From positions 1 through 64,000 of the forward strand of contig CBDFNK010000013.1 of NCBI GenBank assembly GCA_965250205.1: DNA of 64,000 nucleotides, in the 5' to 3' direction. Every line of letters starts with the position of its first letter. Position 1 is the first letter of the stretch. Below are positions 27,062 to 36,204 of the stretch, one piece after another. Source of the DNA: JAHZKN01 sp965250205. Lineage in GTDB: Bacteria > Pseudomonadota > Alphaproteobacteria > Rhizobiales > Hyphomicrobiaceae. Below the pieces are notes generated by a model. It did no database searches, was not told the DNA's origin, and was given only the letters and a program-made list of their open reading frames with translations. The position numbers were made by a program, and so were the translations under genes.

Positions 27062-28975
27062 TCATTGTAGCTTGCTGCGGAATTCATGCGCACGGTCATG
27101 GAAGGTCTGCTGCCAAAGTTCAAGGCTCAACAGACCCCAGGTTTTGCGTGAAAATTGCGCATCCTCAGTAAAGTTGCTCTTGATCTTATCGCTATTCAGA
27201 AACGGACGCGACTGAGCAGATTTGGAGCTAAATGTATCGTTGATAAACTCACGGAGCGCACCTGAGTACCACTCCTTGAGAGGCACAGGAAATCCCATCT
27301 TATCGCGTCGATCAACCAGTTCACGAGGGAGCACGTCATGAAATGCCTCCTTAATAAGATGTTTCAAACGGCCGTCTTTGAATTTTACATCTGCTGGAAC
27401 GGTTGCTGAAAATTCGATGAGTTCATGATCAAGTAGAGGTACACGGCTTTCAAGCCCGTGCGCCATGCTCATACGATCCTCGACATGCAGCAGGGCCGGC
27501 AAAAGGCATTTGAAATCAAAATGCGTCATCTTGTCGAAATAGGCGTTTTTTCGCACATTATTTTCGTTGTTAAAAATAGCACGAAAAGAATCGTAGACCT
27601 TGGCCATATCCAAATCGGACCAATCAATCTCATCTTTCAAATCGCCAGCACGATTAACCAGCCTAAAATAGCGTGCATCGACCTCATCAAAAACACCGTC
27701 ACTCCAAAACTGACGTATCATCGGCTTGTATTCTCTGAGCAAGCCGAGGTTGGGCACGATGCTTTCTATCGTGACGACGTAGTTTCCGTTTTGGTAGGTG
27801 CCATCGAGTGCGGCTTTGATGCACTGCTCCAAATAGGCGACTAGATAGCGCGCATATCCCCCGAAGATCTCATCTCCGCCTTGTCCACCCAGAACAACTT
27901 TGACGTGCTTGGCGGCAAGTTGCGAGACCATGTATTGTGGAAACGATCCAGGCCCCGCAACCGGGTAATCGAGGTGATAGATCGTGTCAGAAATGTTATC
28001 GATAAAATCTTGCGCGGTTATATCAATCTGGTGAAGTGTACCTTTTGCTTCTTCAGCCCCTAGTTCTGCAAAATAACTTTCATCATACCCTGGAAATTCG
28101 GTGAACTTACCGTGGAAGTAGTCGCTTTTCACAGACGATTTGCGAGACGACAATATAGACATCAAAGTTGAATCTATGCCGCCTGACATATAAGCACCGA
28201 TTGGAACGTCAGAACGCAAATGCAGATTAATAGAGCTGTCGACATGCTCTCTCAGTTGAGAATAAAAATAGCGCGGCGAATGCTCCCAATCTATTTCATA
28301 GTCAATATCCCAATAGCGTTGGATTGAAACGGTGCCATTTTTTACCGTCATGGCATGACCGGGAAGAAGTTGTTTGATGCCTTTGAATAGAGTTTGCTCA
28401 CCAATGGTATATTGAAACGTAATATACTCTGCCAAAGCATCGGAATCTGTCTCAATATCAAGAACAAAAGGCATGAGTGCTTTTGCTTCTGATGCAAAAT
28501 ATAGAACATCATCGATAACCATGTAGTAAAATGGCTTTATGCCCAGGCGATCTCGCGCGGCAAAGAACTGACGTCGTCTCTCATCCCAAATTGCAAATGC
28601 AAACATGCCGCGCAACTTGGAGACACAGTCAGAGCCATGGCGATCATAAGCCGCCAAAATGGATTCCGTATCGCTCGCAGTTCGAAATTGCCAGCCATCT
28701 CGATATTCGCTTTGCAGCTCTTTGTAATTGTAAACCTCACCATTAAACACGATCACTGAGCCATTTGGACCGCTCATGGGCTGTGAGGCTGATTTTGTGA
28801 GATCAATAATAGTCAGGCGCCGGTGTGCAAACCCTACATCGTCACGCTCGGATGACCAAACACCTAAGTCATCGGGGCCGCGGTGAGCAAGCAACTCATG
28901 CATGACCTTTAACCGGGCTTGTAGCCGGTCAATTGGTTTTGTTTTCAGGCTGATTGCCCCGGCGATGCCGCACAT
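27062..28975 (-). CDS. asnB: Asparagine-synthase-type amidotransferase 2
   Basis: 637 residues starting MCGIAGAISLK, so Cys2 is the glutaminase nucleophile. RGPDDLGVW, HRRLTIIDLT and FNGEVYNYKELQ complete the glutaminase domain. The synthase domain has IGAYMSGGIDSTLMSILS and LGGQGGDEIFGGYARYL. It is the most upstream gene of the intact polysaccharide locus. Having two different AsnB-type genes in one locus suggests two amidated sugars or one pseudo-redundant enzyme. Amidation of uronates is inferred. Confidence 0.88.
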   Translation of the reverse strand: MCGIAGAISLKTKPIDRLQARLKVMHELLAHRGPDDLGVWSSERDDVGFAHRRLTIIDLTKSASQPMSGPNGSVIVFNGEVYNYKELQSEYRDGWQFRTASDTESILAAYDRHGSDCVSKLRGMFAFAIWDERRRQFFAARDRLGIKPFYYMVIDDVLYFASEAKALMPFVLDIETDSDALAEYITFQYTIGEQTLFKGIKQLLPGHAMTVKNGTVSIQRYWDIDYEIDWEHSPRYFYSQLREHVDSSINLHLRSDVPIGAYMSGGIDSTLMSILSSRKSSVKSDYFHGKFTEFPGYDESYFAELGAEEAKGTLHQIDITAQDFIDNISDTIYHLDYPVAGPGSFPQYMVSQLAAKHVKVVLGGQGGDEIFGGYARYLVAYLEQCIKAALDGTYQNGNYVVTIESIVPNLGLLREYKPMIRQFWSDGVFDEVDARYFRLVNRAGDLKDEIDWSDLDMAKVYDSFRAIFNNENNVRKNAYFDKMTHFDFKCLLPALLHVEDRMSMAHGLESRVPLLDHELIEFSATVPADVKFKDGRLKHLIKEAFHDVLPRELVDRRDKMGFPVPLKEWYSGALREFINDTFSSKSAQSRPFLNSDKIKSNFTEDAQFSRKTWGLLSLELWQQTFHDRAHEFRSKLQ

Positions 28976-29741
28976 AGTTCGTCCTAGTTTCCATTAATTA
29001 TTGTGACGCGTGGTGGGCTGAATTGAGCGTGCTTGAGAAGTTAGGATATGGTTTAGCCTTGTGTGACGGAACACCATTCGATTTGTCAAGCAATCCACCT
29101 CAATTGTTCAAGACAGGCGTCTAACGGCAAAACTAGAGATCCTCCAACGCCTGCAAAACCGTTCTGTGTTCTCCTGGATGAGGAACTATGAGCCATTGTT
29201 TGCCAGATGGACTGTATCGCGAAAAGACCCCATCCTGATATCTATTTTGCAGAACGTTGCCTTGGGGTCAAACACACGCAACCCCTGCATCTTTCCTGCA
29301 ACCCGGTCTATCATCTCATCCACCAACAGATTTTGCTTAAACGATTACGACCGCGTCAAAGGTTAACATCGTTGGTCAATCGATCCTTCGCCGTTTGCGG
29401 CTCCAGGACACGCGTTCCCTCGATCCGGGACGGGACCCCGTCCTTGATTAAGACTATAGACGCAGACATGATCAAGACCGGGACTTTTTTTAGTCTTGTC
29501 AAAACGCAGATGCAAGGTCGCTAAGGCAAGTTGTTGCGAAGAAATAGCAGCTCTGCATCTAGCCGGTCTGGATTAATTCCGCTAGCAGTAAAAGTTGCCC
29601 TGGTCGTTGGTGGGTTGGTGCAAGCTGCCAAATTCAAAAAATTTGTGCAGTCTTTAAGATCAGGTCAGCAAGGATGCTATCACTGCGGTCCATGGAGACA
29701 AAAAATCGGACAAGAATCACTACCGAAAGACAAAAAAGAAG
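28976..29741. other. Intergenic stretch without a recognisable gene
   Basis: About 765 bp. Open frames on the plus strand (29207-29524, 29531-29764) show no family signature. A GGACGGG/CCCGTCC inverted repeat occurs near 29430-29447. The promoter of the polysaccharide locus should lie at its left side. The right part is probably debris from mobile elements. Confidence 0.45.
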
Positions 29742-29935
29742 GGGCTGACGTAGCTAAGACCTGATATGGGGTCTAAAAAAGCTACGATGTATGCACGCAA
29801 AAGCAGGCTGACCTCGCGCCAGCAAAGCCGGTTGATTGAGCACTTCGTTGCCGGCACCACGGCTCGCGCTGTGGCGGAGTTGGTCGGGGTCCAAGCCAAC
29901 ACGGCCATTCGTTTTTACATGCGCGATGGTGCGGA
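29742..29935 (+). pseudogene. IS1595-type transposase, N-terminal fragment
   Basis: The frame from 29784 or so reads RKSRLTSRQQSRLIEHFVAG followed by TTARAVAELVGVQANTA, the N-terminal zinc-ribbon/HTH start common to IS1595-family transposases. It breaks off after about 55 residues, where the sequence joins toxin-gene debris near 29930. GGGGCTGACGTAGC just before it may be the left inverted repeat. Only the first sixth of the element is left. Confidence 0.7.
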
Positions 29936-29944
29936 TGTCCTCAT

Positions 29945-30175
29945 TCGGTAACTCTCATAGGTCGCAACATAAAGGGTCGCTGACACAAAGCTATGCCGGA
30001 ATGTGTCGTTCACAATATTGCTGTCATACGTAGTCACACCATTCACAACTCCGGTCGCATGCGTAAACCCGTGCTGTTCGGCATAAGAGCCTGCCCACGA
30101 CCGGTACACAGTCGGCCCGAATGTAATCCACGGCGCGCCCGGCCTAGTTTGAATAAAAGATGGAATATCAACCAT
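29945..30175 (-). pseudogene. Fragment of a toxin/adhesin C-terminal region
   Basis: A minus-strand frame starting MVDIPSFIQTRPG carries SWAGSYAEQHGFTH and VNDTFRHSFVSATLYV. A DxFRH-SxxSA pattern resembles C-terminal parts of large secreted repeat proteins and polymorphic toxins, but I cannot name the family. It ends in a junction with the IS1595 fragment. At 29921-29939 it shares a 19-bp identical stretch with the end of the next remnant (30790-30808). Confidence 0.45.
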
Positions 30176-30177
30176 TT

Positions 30178-30732
30178 TTATTCCCCTCCCTCTACTTCAG
30201 CAATTTCGCACTTGCTACCCTGTTTAAATAAGCCGTATTTTCTACATTCAATGACTGATGTTTTTACTTTCCCGCATCGCCGTCCCGACATCACTGCATC
30301 GCCCTTCAACAATTTATTGAAGCGCCAGGTAGCAAGAACATAGTTCTTTTCTCCAGCACGGCCTGAGATAAGTGCAAACGCAACCAGATTTTGGTTCCAC
30401 ATTTCACAAACGTTGCGACCTAAGCGTTTAATATTGGGGCCCTTCAGTTCGCCGGGAAGCTGGGGGTATCCAGGCTCTTGAATTGTTATTATGCATACCT
30501 GGTCATATTTCGAGGCCAATGCACTCATACCAATTCGCCCCGGACCAAACTCCTTAATTTCTGCTTCAATCTCATCTGCATAATCTTTGTAACTATAGTT
30601 GTTCATTCGACAATCCGCCGTTGCGTCCACCATCATCCAAAGCAGTGGGACACCCAAAACAACCAAGGATACAGCGACGGCTGCCAGACCAATCCTAAAG
30701 GTCACGCGACTGATTTTATTTAACGTGTTCAC
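30178..30732 (-). CDS. Unrecognised single-pass membrane protein, possible immunity protein
   Basis: 184 residues from a GTG start at 30732. A longer frame to 30843 overlaps the neighbouring remnant and is less likely. One N-terminal membrane helix (IGLAAVAVSLVVLGVPLLWM) is followed by a Cys-containing, probably periplasmic domain (YSYKDYADEIEAEIKEFG, KYDQVCIITIQEPGYPQLPG, VCEMWNQNLVAFALISG). It stands between two toxin-like C-terminal fragments, which is where immunity genes of polymorphic toxins usually sit. I know no family for it. Confidence 0.55.
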   Translation of the reverse strand: MNTLNKISRVTFRIGLAAVAVSLVVLGVPLLWMMVDATADCRMNNYSYKDYADEIEAEIKEFGPGRIGMSALASKYDQVCIITIQEPGYPQLPGELKGPNIKRLGRNVCEMWNQNLVAFALISGRAGEKNYVLATWRFNKLLKGDAVMSGRRCGKVKTSVIECRKYGLFKQGSKCEIAEVEGGE

Positions 30733-30751
30733 TCCGTAAACTTTCGCTCCA

Positions 30752-31605
30752 TCACACCACCTTGACCTCTTTCGTCCCGTCTTTCGACAGCGCGATGGTG
30801 CGGATGTCTTCGGTTGGAAACACGTGTGTCTTGAGGTCGTCAACCTGTAGGTTGGTGATCATTTCTTCCGGGCCACCGAAGTTGCGTGTCATGCCAACAT
30901 AACGCATGCGCGAGGTACCCGCCGCATAGGTGAAAAGCTGATCCCCAAATCCATTGTTAGCGCGTGTCGTTGATCCCAAAACCGGTTCCCACTTTTGGGC
31001 GACACGCGGCCTGCCATCAAGGCCAATTTCATCTGCTAATTCCGCTGTCAGGAACGAGGCTGCAAAGCCAACACCAGAAGAACGTATCTGGGCACCAAAT
31101 TCGACGTCTATATTGTCGAATGCAATGCCGCCTGCCTCTTCAAACGAAAGAGATTCACTGCTTCCGTCAGAATAAACTCGCGAACCATTCGCATAAAGGT
31201 CAAAGCTCTGACCAACGTTGATCAAGACGGTCGATAATGCGCTACCCGCAGCGACCTGGGCAAAGACGTTGTCGCCAGCGATCACATTGCCCAGTGAAGA
31301 GCCAAATATATTGCCGATCTGTTCGCCTGTAATAACGGCGCCGGGGAAGGACACTTCGCGCTCGGGTTCACCAGATGGATTGCCCTGCGCGTCCAGTTCG
31401 TCCCAACGCGTTGTAACAACAGCATCATTTGAACCAAACGTAACCGATCGCTCGACGAATTGTCCGTAACGGTCGACTACTGTTAACGGGTTACCGTACT
31501 GGTCGACACCATTCCACGTGGTTTCCCCGGTGACTGAATCATATTGTGGCAATCCAAATTCGTCACCAGCTTGGTAACAATCGTTGTGAACACGACAACC
31601 ATCAG
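30752..31605 (-). pseudogene. 3' end of a large repeat/calcium-binding-type toxin or adhesin, truncated
   Basis: The frame is open from the IS border near 31605 to the stop at 30752, without a proper start. It shows GVDQYGNPLTVVDRYGQFVE and GEQIGNIFGSSLGNVIAGDN followed by VFAQVAAGSALSTVLINVGQ, a hydrophobic glycine-rich stretch known from very large alphaproteobacterial secreted proteins. It ends EDIRTIALSKDGTKEVKVV. The rest of the gene, probably several kilobases, is gone on the side of the IS3 fragment. Confidence 0.65.
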
Positions 31606-31994
31606 CAACGGACGCACGCTTCTCCTATCGCGGCGAGGATGTGGTTCAAACGCTTGAAAGCGTCTGCCGTAAAGTCGGTTATCCAAAGTCCATCCGTGTT
31701 GATAATGGCAGTGAGTTCATCTCGAAAGACTTGGACTTATGGGCCTATCAGAAAGGCGTCACGCTCGACTTCTCCCGGCCGGGAAAGCCAACGGACAACG
31801 CATTCATCGAGAGCTTTAACGGCAAGTTCAGGACAGAATGCCTGAACGCTCATTGGTTCATGAGCCTTGACGACGCCCGATCAAAGATGGAGAAATGGCG
31901 TGAGGACTACAATACCGTTCGGCCACGCAGTTCAATCGGCAACAAAGTGCCGCCGGACTTGATGATTTGCTCATCGGGAGCTAGCCCCCGATGA
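31600..31994 (+). pseudogene. IS3-family (IS407-like) transposase OrfB, C-terminal fragment
   Basis: ARFSYRGEDVVQTLESVCRK, SIRVDNGSEFISKDLDLWAY (second Asp), SRPGKPTDNAFIESFNGKFR (catalytic Glu) and EDYNTVRPRSSIGNKVPPDL are typical of the OrfB C terminus of the IS407/IS51 group. The first half of OrfB, OrfA and the left end are missing. It differs from the element at 1-1614. Confidence 0.88.
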
Positions 31995-31995
31995 G
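31970..31995. terminator. Strong hairpin at the end of the IS407-like fragment
   Basis: CTCATCGGG (31970-31978) pairs perfectly with CCCGATGAG (31987-31995) over an 8-base loop that is itself partly self-complementary. It overlaps the last codons of the transposase. No run of T follows on the plus strand, so its action as a terminator is uncertain. Confidence 0.5.
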
Positions 31996-32200
31996 CACAC
32001 ACAAGAGAATTTTCTTGCGACCGGTGGTCCAACTTTGGGGTGCACTTCAGGTGGCCCAGGACTCTACATCTAAGTTGCCCGTAACAAGGGAGCTAGACAA
32101 TCTTTGAGACTGAATATGCTTCGGCGCACGGAGCCATCAACTTAAAGCGGAATAGGGAGGTCATGCGCCGCAGTCATAAAAACTTTCTCTGTGTCATCGA

Positions 32201-32992
32201 TCACTCTTCGATACAGCTATTTATTGGGCGCCCGGCTACAACCCAATAACCAAGCCCCATAATGAGGGCACCCGACAGAAGGTTGCCGATTGTCACCCAT
32301 AGCAGGTTGTGAGATGCACCTGACAAGGTGATGTTGGAGCCATGCTCTGACAGCAAAGCAATTGAAAACACCGTCATGTTTGCAACGCTGTGTTCAAAGC
32401 CGGCTGCAATAAAGGCAAACAAGCACCAGAAAATAATTATGCATTTTGCGGTATCATCTTTGGTGCGCGCGGCGGACCAAAGCGCCAGACAGACGAGCCA
32501 ATTGCAGAGCATACCGCGCGCAATTAATTCGAACGGTGTTCCGGATGCTTTTTTTGCTGCTACTGCATGAAGGAGATCTTGTCCACCTGCTTGTAAGACG
32601 GCACCGCCGCCGCCGATGACGAATAGGGCAGCAAGTCCTGCAGACCCAATAAGATTTCCAACCCAGGTTGCCAACCAACTGCGCAACATGTCGGCGCTGT
32701 GACAGGTATTGGTGAGGCGGCCGAAGGTTGAGTACATGGCATGGCCAGTGAAAAGATCAGATCCGGCAAAGACAACAAGAGTGAGTGCGATTCCAAAACT
32801 GGCGCCCATTGTGAGGCTGCGCACGGTTGGGTCAGCGGCCTGGCCTACAGAAAAAATGAGAATAATTCCCATGCCGACATACGCACCGGCCATCAGTGTT
32901 GAGACGCCAAAGCCGAGTGGGTCATGCTTTAGAAAATCGGCTTTTGATTTTGAGAGGTCCGCGAAATATTTTACGGTTTCTAGAATTGTCAT
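32201..32992 (-). CDS. Formate/nitrite transporter family protein (FocA/NirC)
   Basis: A 263-residue, six-helix inner-membrane channel. Family marks include LMAGAYVGMGIILIFSVG, FAGSDLFTGHAMYS and the central-histidine stretch IAAGFEHSVANMTVF. Members carry formate, nitrite or hydrosulfide. Beside norSY and haoAB, nitrite is the likely cargo. The gene overlaps orf1 by 4 bp and is the last of a five-gene minus-strand operon. Confidence 0.88.
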   Translation of the reverse strand: MTILETVKYFADLSKSKADFLKHDPLGFGVSTLMAGAYVGMGIILIFSVGQAADPTVRSLTMGASFGIALTLVVFAGSDLFTGHAMYSTFGRLTNTCHSADMLRSWLATWVGNLIGSAGLAALFVIGGGGAVLQAGGQDLLHAVAAKKASGTPFELIARGMLCNWLVCLALWSAARTKDDTAKCIIIFWCLFAFIAAGFEHSVANMTVFSIALLSEHGSNITLSGASHNLLWVTIGNLLSGALIMGLGYWVVAGRPINSCIEE

Positions 32993-33591
32993 TTGGCGTC
33001 CAAAACCTCTCGGTGTGCATGGTGACCATCAGATGGACGTCTGTCTTGCTGCGGCGAAACCAGCGGCGCGGTCCACAGGATGGCAAGTCCGATTGCAGCG
33101 TAAAGAAAGCCATATCCAAGTTGTTCTTGATCAACGACGAGATAGGCATTGCAAATGCGCACCGGCGCATGTGTGTATAAGAACGCCAGTATCGCGAGCA
33201 TTGAAATTGCGTTCGCCTTCAAGAATCCCTTCAGGATTGGATGCGCGTGGGGCCAGCCAATCGCCAACGCCATCCCGACGCCAAGCGGAACAGAGACAAA
33301 TTTGAATACGTTCATGCTTGGTTTCGTCAATGCGGCATCGATTGATTTTGGTAGCATCCAGTAGGTGATAAAAAATAGCGCTGCCAACAGCGCCGCAAAG
33401 CCTCCGCGGTTCCAAGATTGCCTTGTAACGGTTAGCCCAATCGAAGAATTGCGCGCCATCAACCATCCACACCATGCGAGCGCTGGCAGTTGAACCAACA
33501 CATGGCTGACGGGATGGCTTTCAAGCGGCTGGCGAAACAATACGCATAAGAAGAAAAGCATTCCAGCGCCAAAGATAGAGGCACTATTCAT
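32989..33591 (-). CDS. Orf1-type membrane protein of the norSY-senC cluster
   Basis: A 200-residue polytopic protein with about five to six hydrophobic segments (IFGAGMLFFLCVLF, VLVQLPALAWCGWLMA, FAALLAALFFITYWMLP, VPLGVGMALAIGW, AISMLAILAFLY, YGFLYAAIGLAILW). TKPSMNVFKFVSVPLG and HAPVRICNAYLVVDQEQLGY sit at helix ends. It resembles CtaG-like or other oxidase-assembly membrane proteins. Its place after senC matches the orf1 of norS-norY-senC-orf1 clusters of nitrifying bacteria. A role in copper or enzyme assembly is inferred. Confidence 0.7.
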   Translation of the reverse strand: MNSASIFGAGMLFFLCVLFRQPLESHPVSHVLVQLPALAWCGWLMARNSSIGLTVTRQSWNRGGFAALLAALFFITYWMLPKSIDAALTKPSMNVFKFVSVPLGVGMALAIGWPHAHPILKGFLKANAISMLAILAFLYTHAPVRICNAYLVVDQEQLGYGFLYAAIGLAILWTAPLVSPQQDRRPSDGHHAHREVLDAK

Positions 33592-34220
33592 TGCAACGCC
33601 TGACGTGTTGCACGGACCGCACCCATGACGTCGTCAGTATCTAGAATGGCTGTGAGCCGTCCCTTCCTGTCGACAACGTGCAGCGCTGCGTTGTGCTCAA
33701 AGCCGCCAAACTGATTTGGAATAACAACGACCCCATAGGCGTCCAACAGCTTTGTCAAATCTCGCTGAGAAGGACGTGCAACGGTCCAGATGTCACCATC
33801 GGCTCCATGTGTGTCGCCGTAGGATGCAAGTTCGCTGATCCCATCATGTTGAGGATCGAAACTCACGGATAGGATTTTGACGTGTTGATCCAAGCCAGCA
33901 GATTTTAGTTGGGTGCGCAAGTGTGCAAGATCTGCGCCCGCTGTTCGGCAGATTGTCGGACAGGACGTGTAGATGAATTCGAGGATCGCAATTTTTTGTT
34001 GATCCCGTGGCTGTTGGCCAGTTGGGAGTGGGTCTGGTGGGATCAGAAGTTGTGCACCTGTCATGGTCTCCAGTACAACTTTGGGAACCGGTTTCATGTC
34101 ACGCGCGGCATCAATGCGACGCACGCCCTCGGCAGTAAATACTTGGAGCCCATATGTTGTGCTCCATAGACATGTACCCCCGACAATGGCCACCATTAGA
34201 GATGCTGCAGCGGTATTCAT
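33588..34220 (-). CDS. senC: SCO1/SenC copper chaperone
   Basis: A 210-residue thioredoxin-fold protein with an N-terminal anchor (ASLMVAIVGGTCLWSTTYG) facing the periplasm. The copper site is the CxxxC in FIYTSCPTICRTAG plus the distant His in EHNAALHVVDRKGRL. VKILSVSFDPQHDGISEL is the usual strand/helix between them. SCO proteins load the CuA centre of subunit II, here NorS. It lies 12 bp downstream of norY and overlaps orf1 by 4 bp. Confidence 0.92.
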   Translation of the reverse strand: MNTAAASLMVAIVGGTCLWSTTYGLQVFTAEGVRRIDAARDMKPVPKVVLETMTGAQLLIPPDPLPTGQQPRDQQKIAILEFIYTSCPTICRTAGADLAHLRTQLKSAGLDQHVKILSVSFDPQHDGISELASYGDTHGADGDIWTVARPSQRDLTKLLDAYGVVVIPNQFGGFEHNAALHVVDRKGRLTAILDTDDVMGAVRATRQALQ

Positions 34221-34232
34221 AGCATCTGCCTC

Positions 34233-35666
34233 TTATCCCGTTTTTTTCAATCCTCGAGCGTAGAGGGCAACAAAGAACAGCGCCCCTAAAACCACCAGAG
34301 CACCAAACCCAGTGGCAATGCGATCTTGCAAAAACCACTCTGGTGCATGCACAGCCCAGCGACGTGGGACCGAAAGTGCACCTGAAATCAGAAACATGAG
34401 CGTGAATCCAGCGCCACCAAGCAGGTAGAGCCCAAAGGCTGTGCGATCCATGCCTGTAAGACCGGTTGCACGTGCGTCTTTCACCAGCCAGGCCATGAAG
34501 CCAAAGCTCATCGCGATCTCACCAAGGATCAGGTAAATATGAAAATGACCTGGGACCCATTGCGTATTGTGCATGACTTTGTTGACTGCAATCATGCCGT
34601 CAATAATCGCTGGTGCCGAGCCGACCGACCAACCTGCAACACCAAGTACAAGCAGTGCAGAGGCAAGATCCCAGCGTATGTTTGAGCCTCGCAGATATGC
34701 GCAGAGTGAGAAGGCCGTGACGGCAAGAAGTGGTATGCCGGAGAGATAGGAAATAATCTGACCCATCACCAAGGCCCAATCGGGCATCACAGTATCTTGT
34801 AATAAGTGATGGGGGTAAACCGCCATCACAAACAGTAAAATTGCCGACCATGAAATGGCAAATATCCGCGAGGTTTTCCAAGGCTTGCCGGTGTATTCGG
34901 GAATGATTTCATAGACCGCGATCACAGCCATATAGATGCTTGCGTTGATAAAAACATGGCCAAAGAAATAGATCATATTTTTGGCCAGTAGCGCGTTGAC
35001 AGTAAAACCTGGAACCAAAAGGTTGATCAAACTGCTAATAAGAACAGCAGCACCCACGACTATGCCGATTGTATTGAAAATCGTGGTTGCCATCGCAGCA
35101 ACAACGGTCGGCGGGGGGGCGTCTTCAGGCTTGCCATTGCCAAAGGCAATCGGCCAAGCCAATGCGCCAGAAATGCCGCCATATTTGGAGATCAGTTTGC
35201 GCCCAACTTCCAGGTAATACAAAAGGAAGCCGACCCCGATTGATGTGTAGCCAAGAATGAAGGCTGCTGCTGCCGAATTCGTCCACGCACCACCCGACAT
35301 GGCAGGTAACGGGAATAAGAATGTCCAGCCGCCGCCATATCCACCGATGAAAATGCCGCCAAGGATTAAAACGACGCCGAGTAGAAAAAGGCCAAGAAAG
35401 GCCCAGTAAATTCCTTCAATCAACTCGACATAGCGGCCGACGAAGTACCAAAGTATAGCGGCCCCAGTAAGTCCGGCGGTGCCCACCATTCCGGCACCGT
35501 GTGCGGTCATGATTTGATAGAAGAGAGTGGGATCGAGTTGAAAGAGACTCCCCTGCGCAGCGCGCATGACAAGCCCAAGGACCATCATCAGTAGAATTAC
35601 GACGCCGGCAAGGAGCATTGTGAGCTTTGCCGCCGAGGATTCAGGTCTTTCAATTGCAGCGTTCAT
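34233..35666 (-). CDS. norY: B-family heme-copper NO reductase catalytic subunit, NorY-like
   Basis: 477 residues from ATG 35666 (GGGGG ribosome site). A GTG at 35678 is the longer option. About twelve membrane helices. The ligands can be placed: low-spin heme His56 (TAHGAGM) and His376, heme b3 His374 (QWVPGHFHIYLI), CuB His237 (FFGHVFINASIY) and His286/His287 (VYPHHLLQ). The spacing equals that of Thermus ba3 oxidase. The crosslinked Tyr expected four residues after the first CuB His is Asn241. Loss of this Tyr is a mark of NO reductases, and the gene order matches norS-norY-senC-orf1. Automatic tools will probably call it cytochrome oxidase subunit I. Confidence 0.82.
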   Translation of the reverse strand: MNAAIERPESSAAKLTMLLAGVVILLMMVLGLVMRAAQGSLFQLDPTLFYQIMTAHGAGMVGTAGLTGAAILWYFVGRYVELIEGIYWAFLGLFLLGVVLILGGIFIGGYGGGWTFLFPLPAMSGGAWTNSAAAAFILGYTSIGVGFLLYYLEVGRKLISKYGGISGALAWPIAFGNGKPEDAPPPTVVAAMATTIFNTIGIVVGAAVLISSLINLLVPGFTVNALLAKNMIYFFGHVFINASIYMAVIAVYEIIPEYTGKPWKTSRIFAISWSAILLFVMAVYPHHLLQDTVMPDWALVMGQIISYLSGIPLLAVTAFSLCAYLRGSNIRWDLASALLVLGVAGWSVGSAPAIIDGMIAVNKVMHNTQWVPGHFHIYLILGEIAMSFGFMAWLVKDARATGLTGMDRTAFGLYLLGGAGFTLMFLISGALSVPRRWAVHAPEWFLQDRIATGFGALVVLGALFFVALYARGLKKTG

Positions 35667-35678
35667 ATTCACCCCCAC

Positions 35679-36194
35679 CTATTCAGAAACAACATTTATT
35701 TCGGCCGCCATGTCGTGGTGTCCGATGCCGCAGAACTCCAGACAGATCACTTTGTGTGGCCCTGCCGCCTGGAAAGTATGTTCAACCTTATTGACGTAGC
35801 CCGGCATGGCCTGGGTCTGCACCAAGAGCCGCCCGCTAGGATCGACGATACCAATGCCGTGTGTCACGTCTGCCGTATGAACGTTGAACACTACAGGCTT
35901 GCCAAGGGGTACCGTTTCTTTGTCGATTTCCCAGTACCATTGGTAACCCGTTGCGTTGACGGTTATGACGTCGTTTGTAGTGCGCACAGCATGCGGCCAC
36001 GACCACAGGGATGCCGCCGTTACGACGGTTCCAAATACAAGGAGGCCCCAAATTAATCGTGACCGGCGCGCGTCAACATTGTCTGTAGATTGTGGAGTGT
36101 CAGCTGCCCGAACAGCGGCAATAAAATATGCCGTAATAATGCCCATAAACAGCAAAGCCACAACAAGAACGGTGAGCTGCATCGATTCCCCCAT
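35679..36194 (-). CDS. norS: CuA-containing subunit II, NorS-like
   Basis: 171 residues: one or two N-terminal membrane helices (VLVVALLFMGIITAYFIAAV; RLIWGLLVFGTVVTAASLW), then a cupredoxin domain facing the periplasm. All CuA ligands are present: His112 (DVTHGIG) and Cys151, Cys155, His159, Met162 in the stretch VICLEFCGIGHHDM. ATGYQWYWEI is the aromatic electron-entry patch. It should pass electrons from a cytochrome c to NorY. First gene of its operon, directly behind a promoter and palindrome at 36205-36252. Confidence 0.87.
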   Translation of the reverse strand: MGESMQLTVLVVALLFMGIITAYFIAAVRAADTPQSTDNVDARRSRLIWGLLVFGTVVTAASLWSWPHAVRTTNDVITVNATGYQWYWEIDKETVPLGKPVVFNVHTADVTHGIGIVDPSGRLLVQTQAMPGYVNKVEHTFQAAGPHKVICLEFCGIGHHDMAAEINVVSE

Positions 36195-36204
36195 GTCCAG
36201 TTTT

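Noticed and set aside
29207..29764. Possible genes in the gap before the IS1595 fragment
   Set aside because: Open frames lack family signatures and plausible starts; they look like chance frames in debris.
34233..36194. Annotation as ordinary cytochrome c oxidase subunits I and II
   Set aside because: The crosslinked Tyr is absent and the gene order is norS-norY-senC-orf1 next to an NsrR-like gene.
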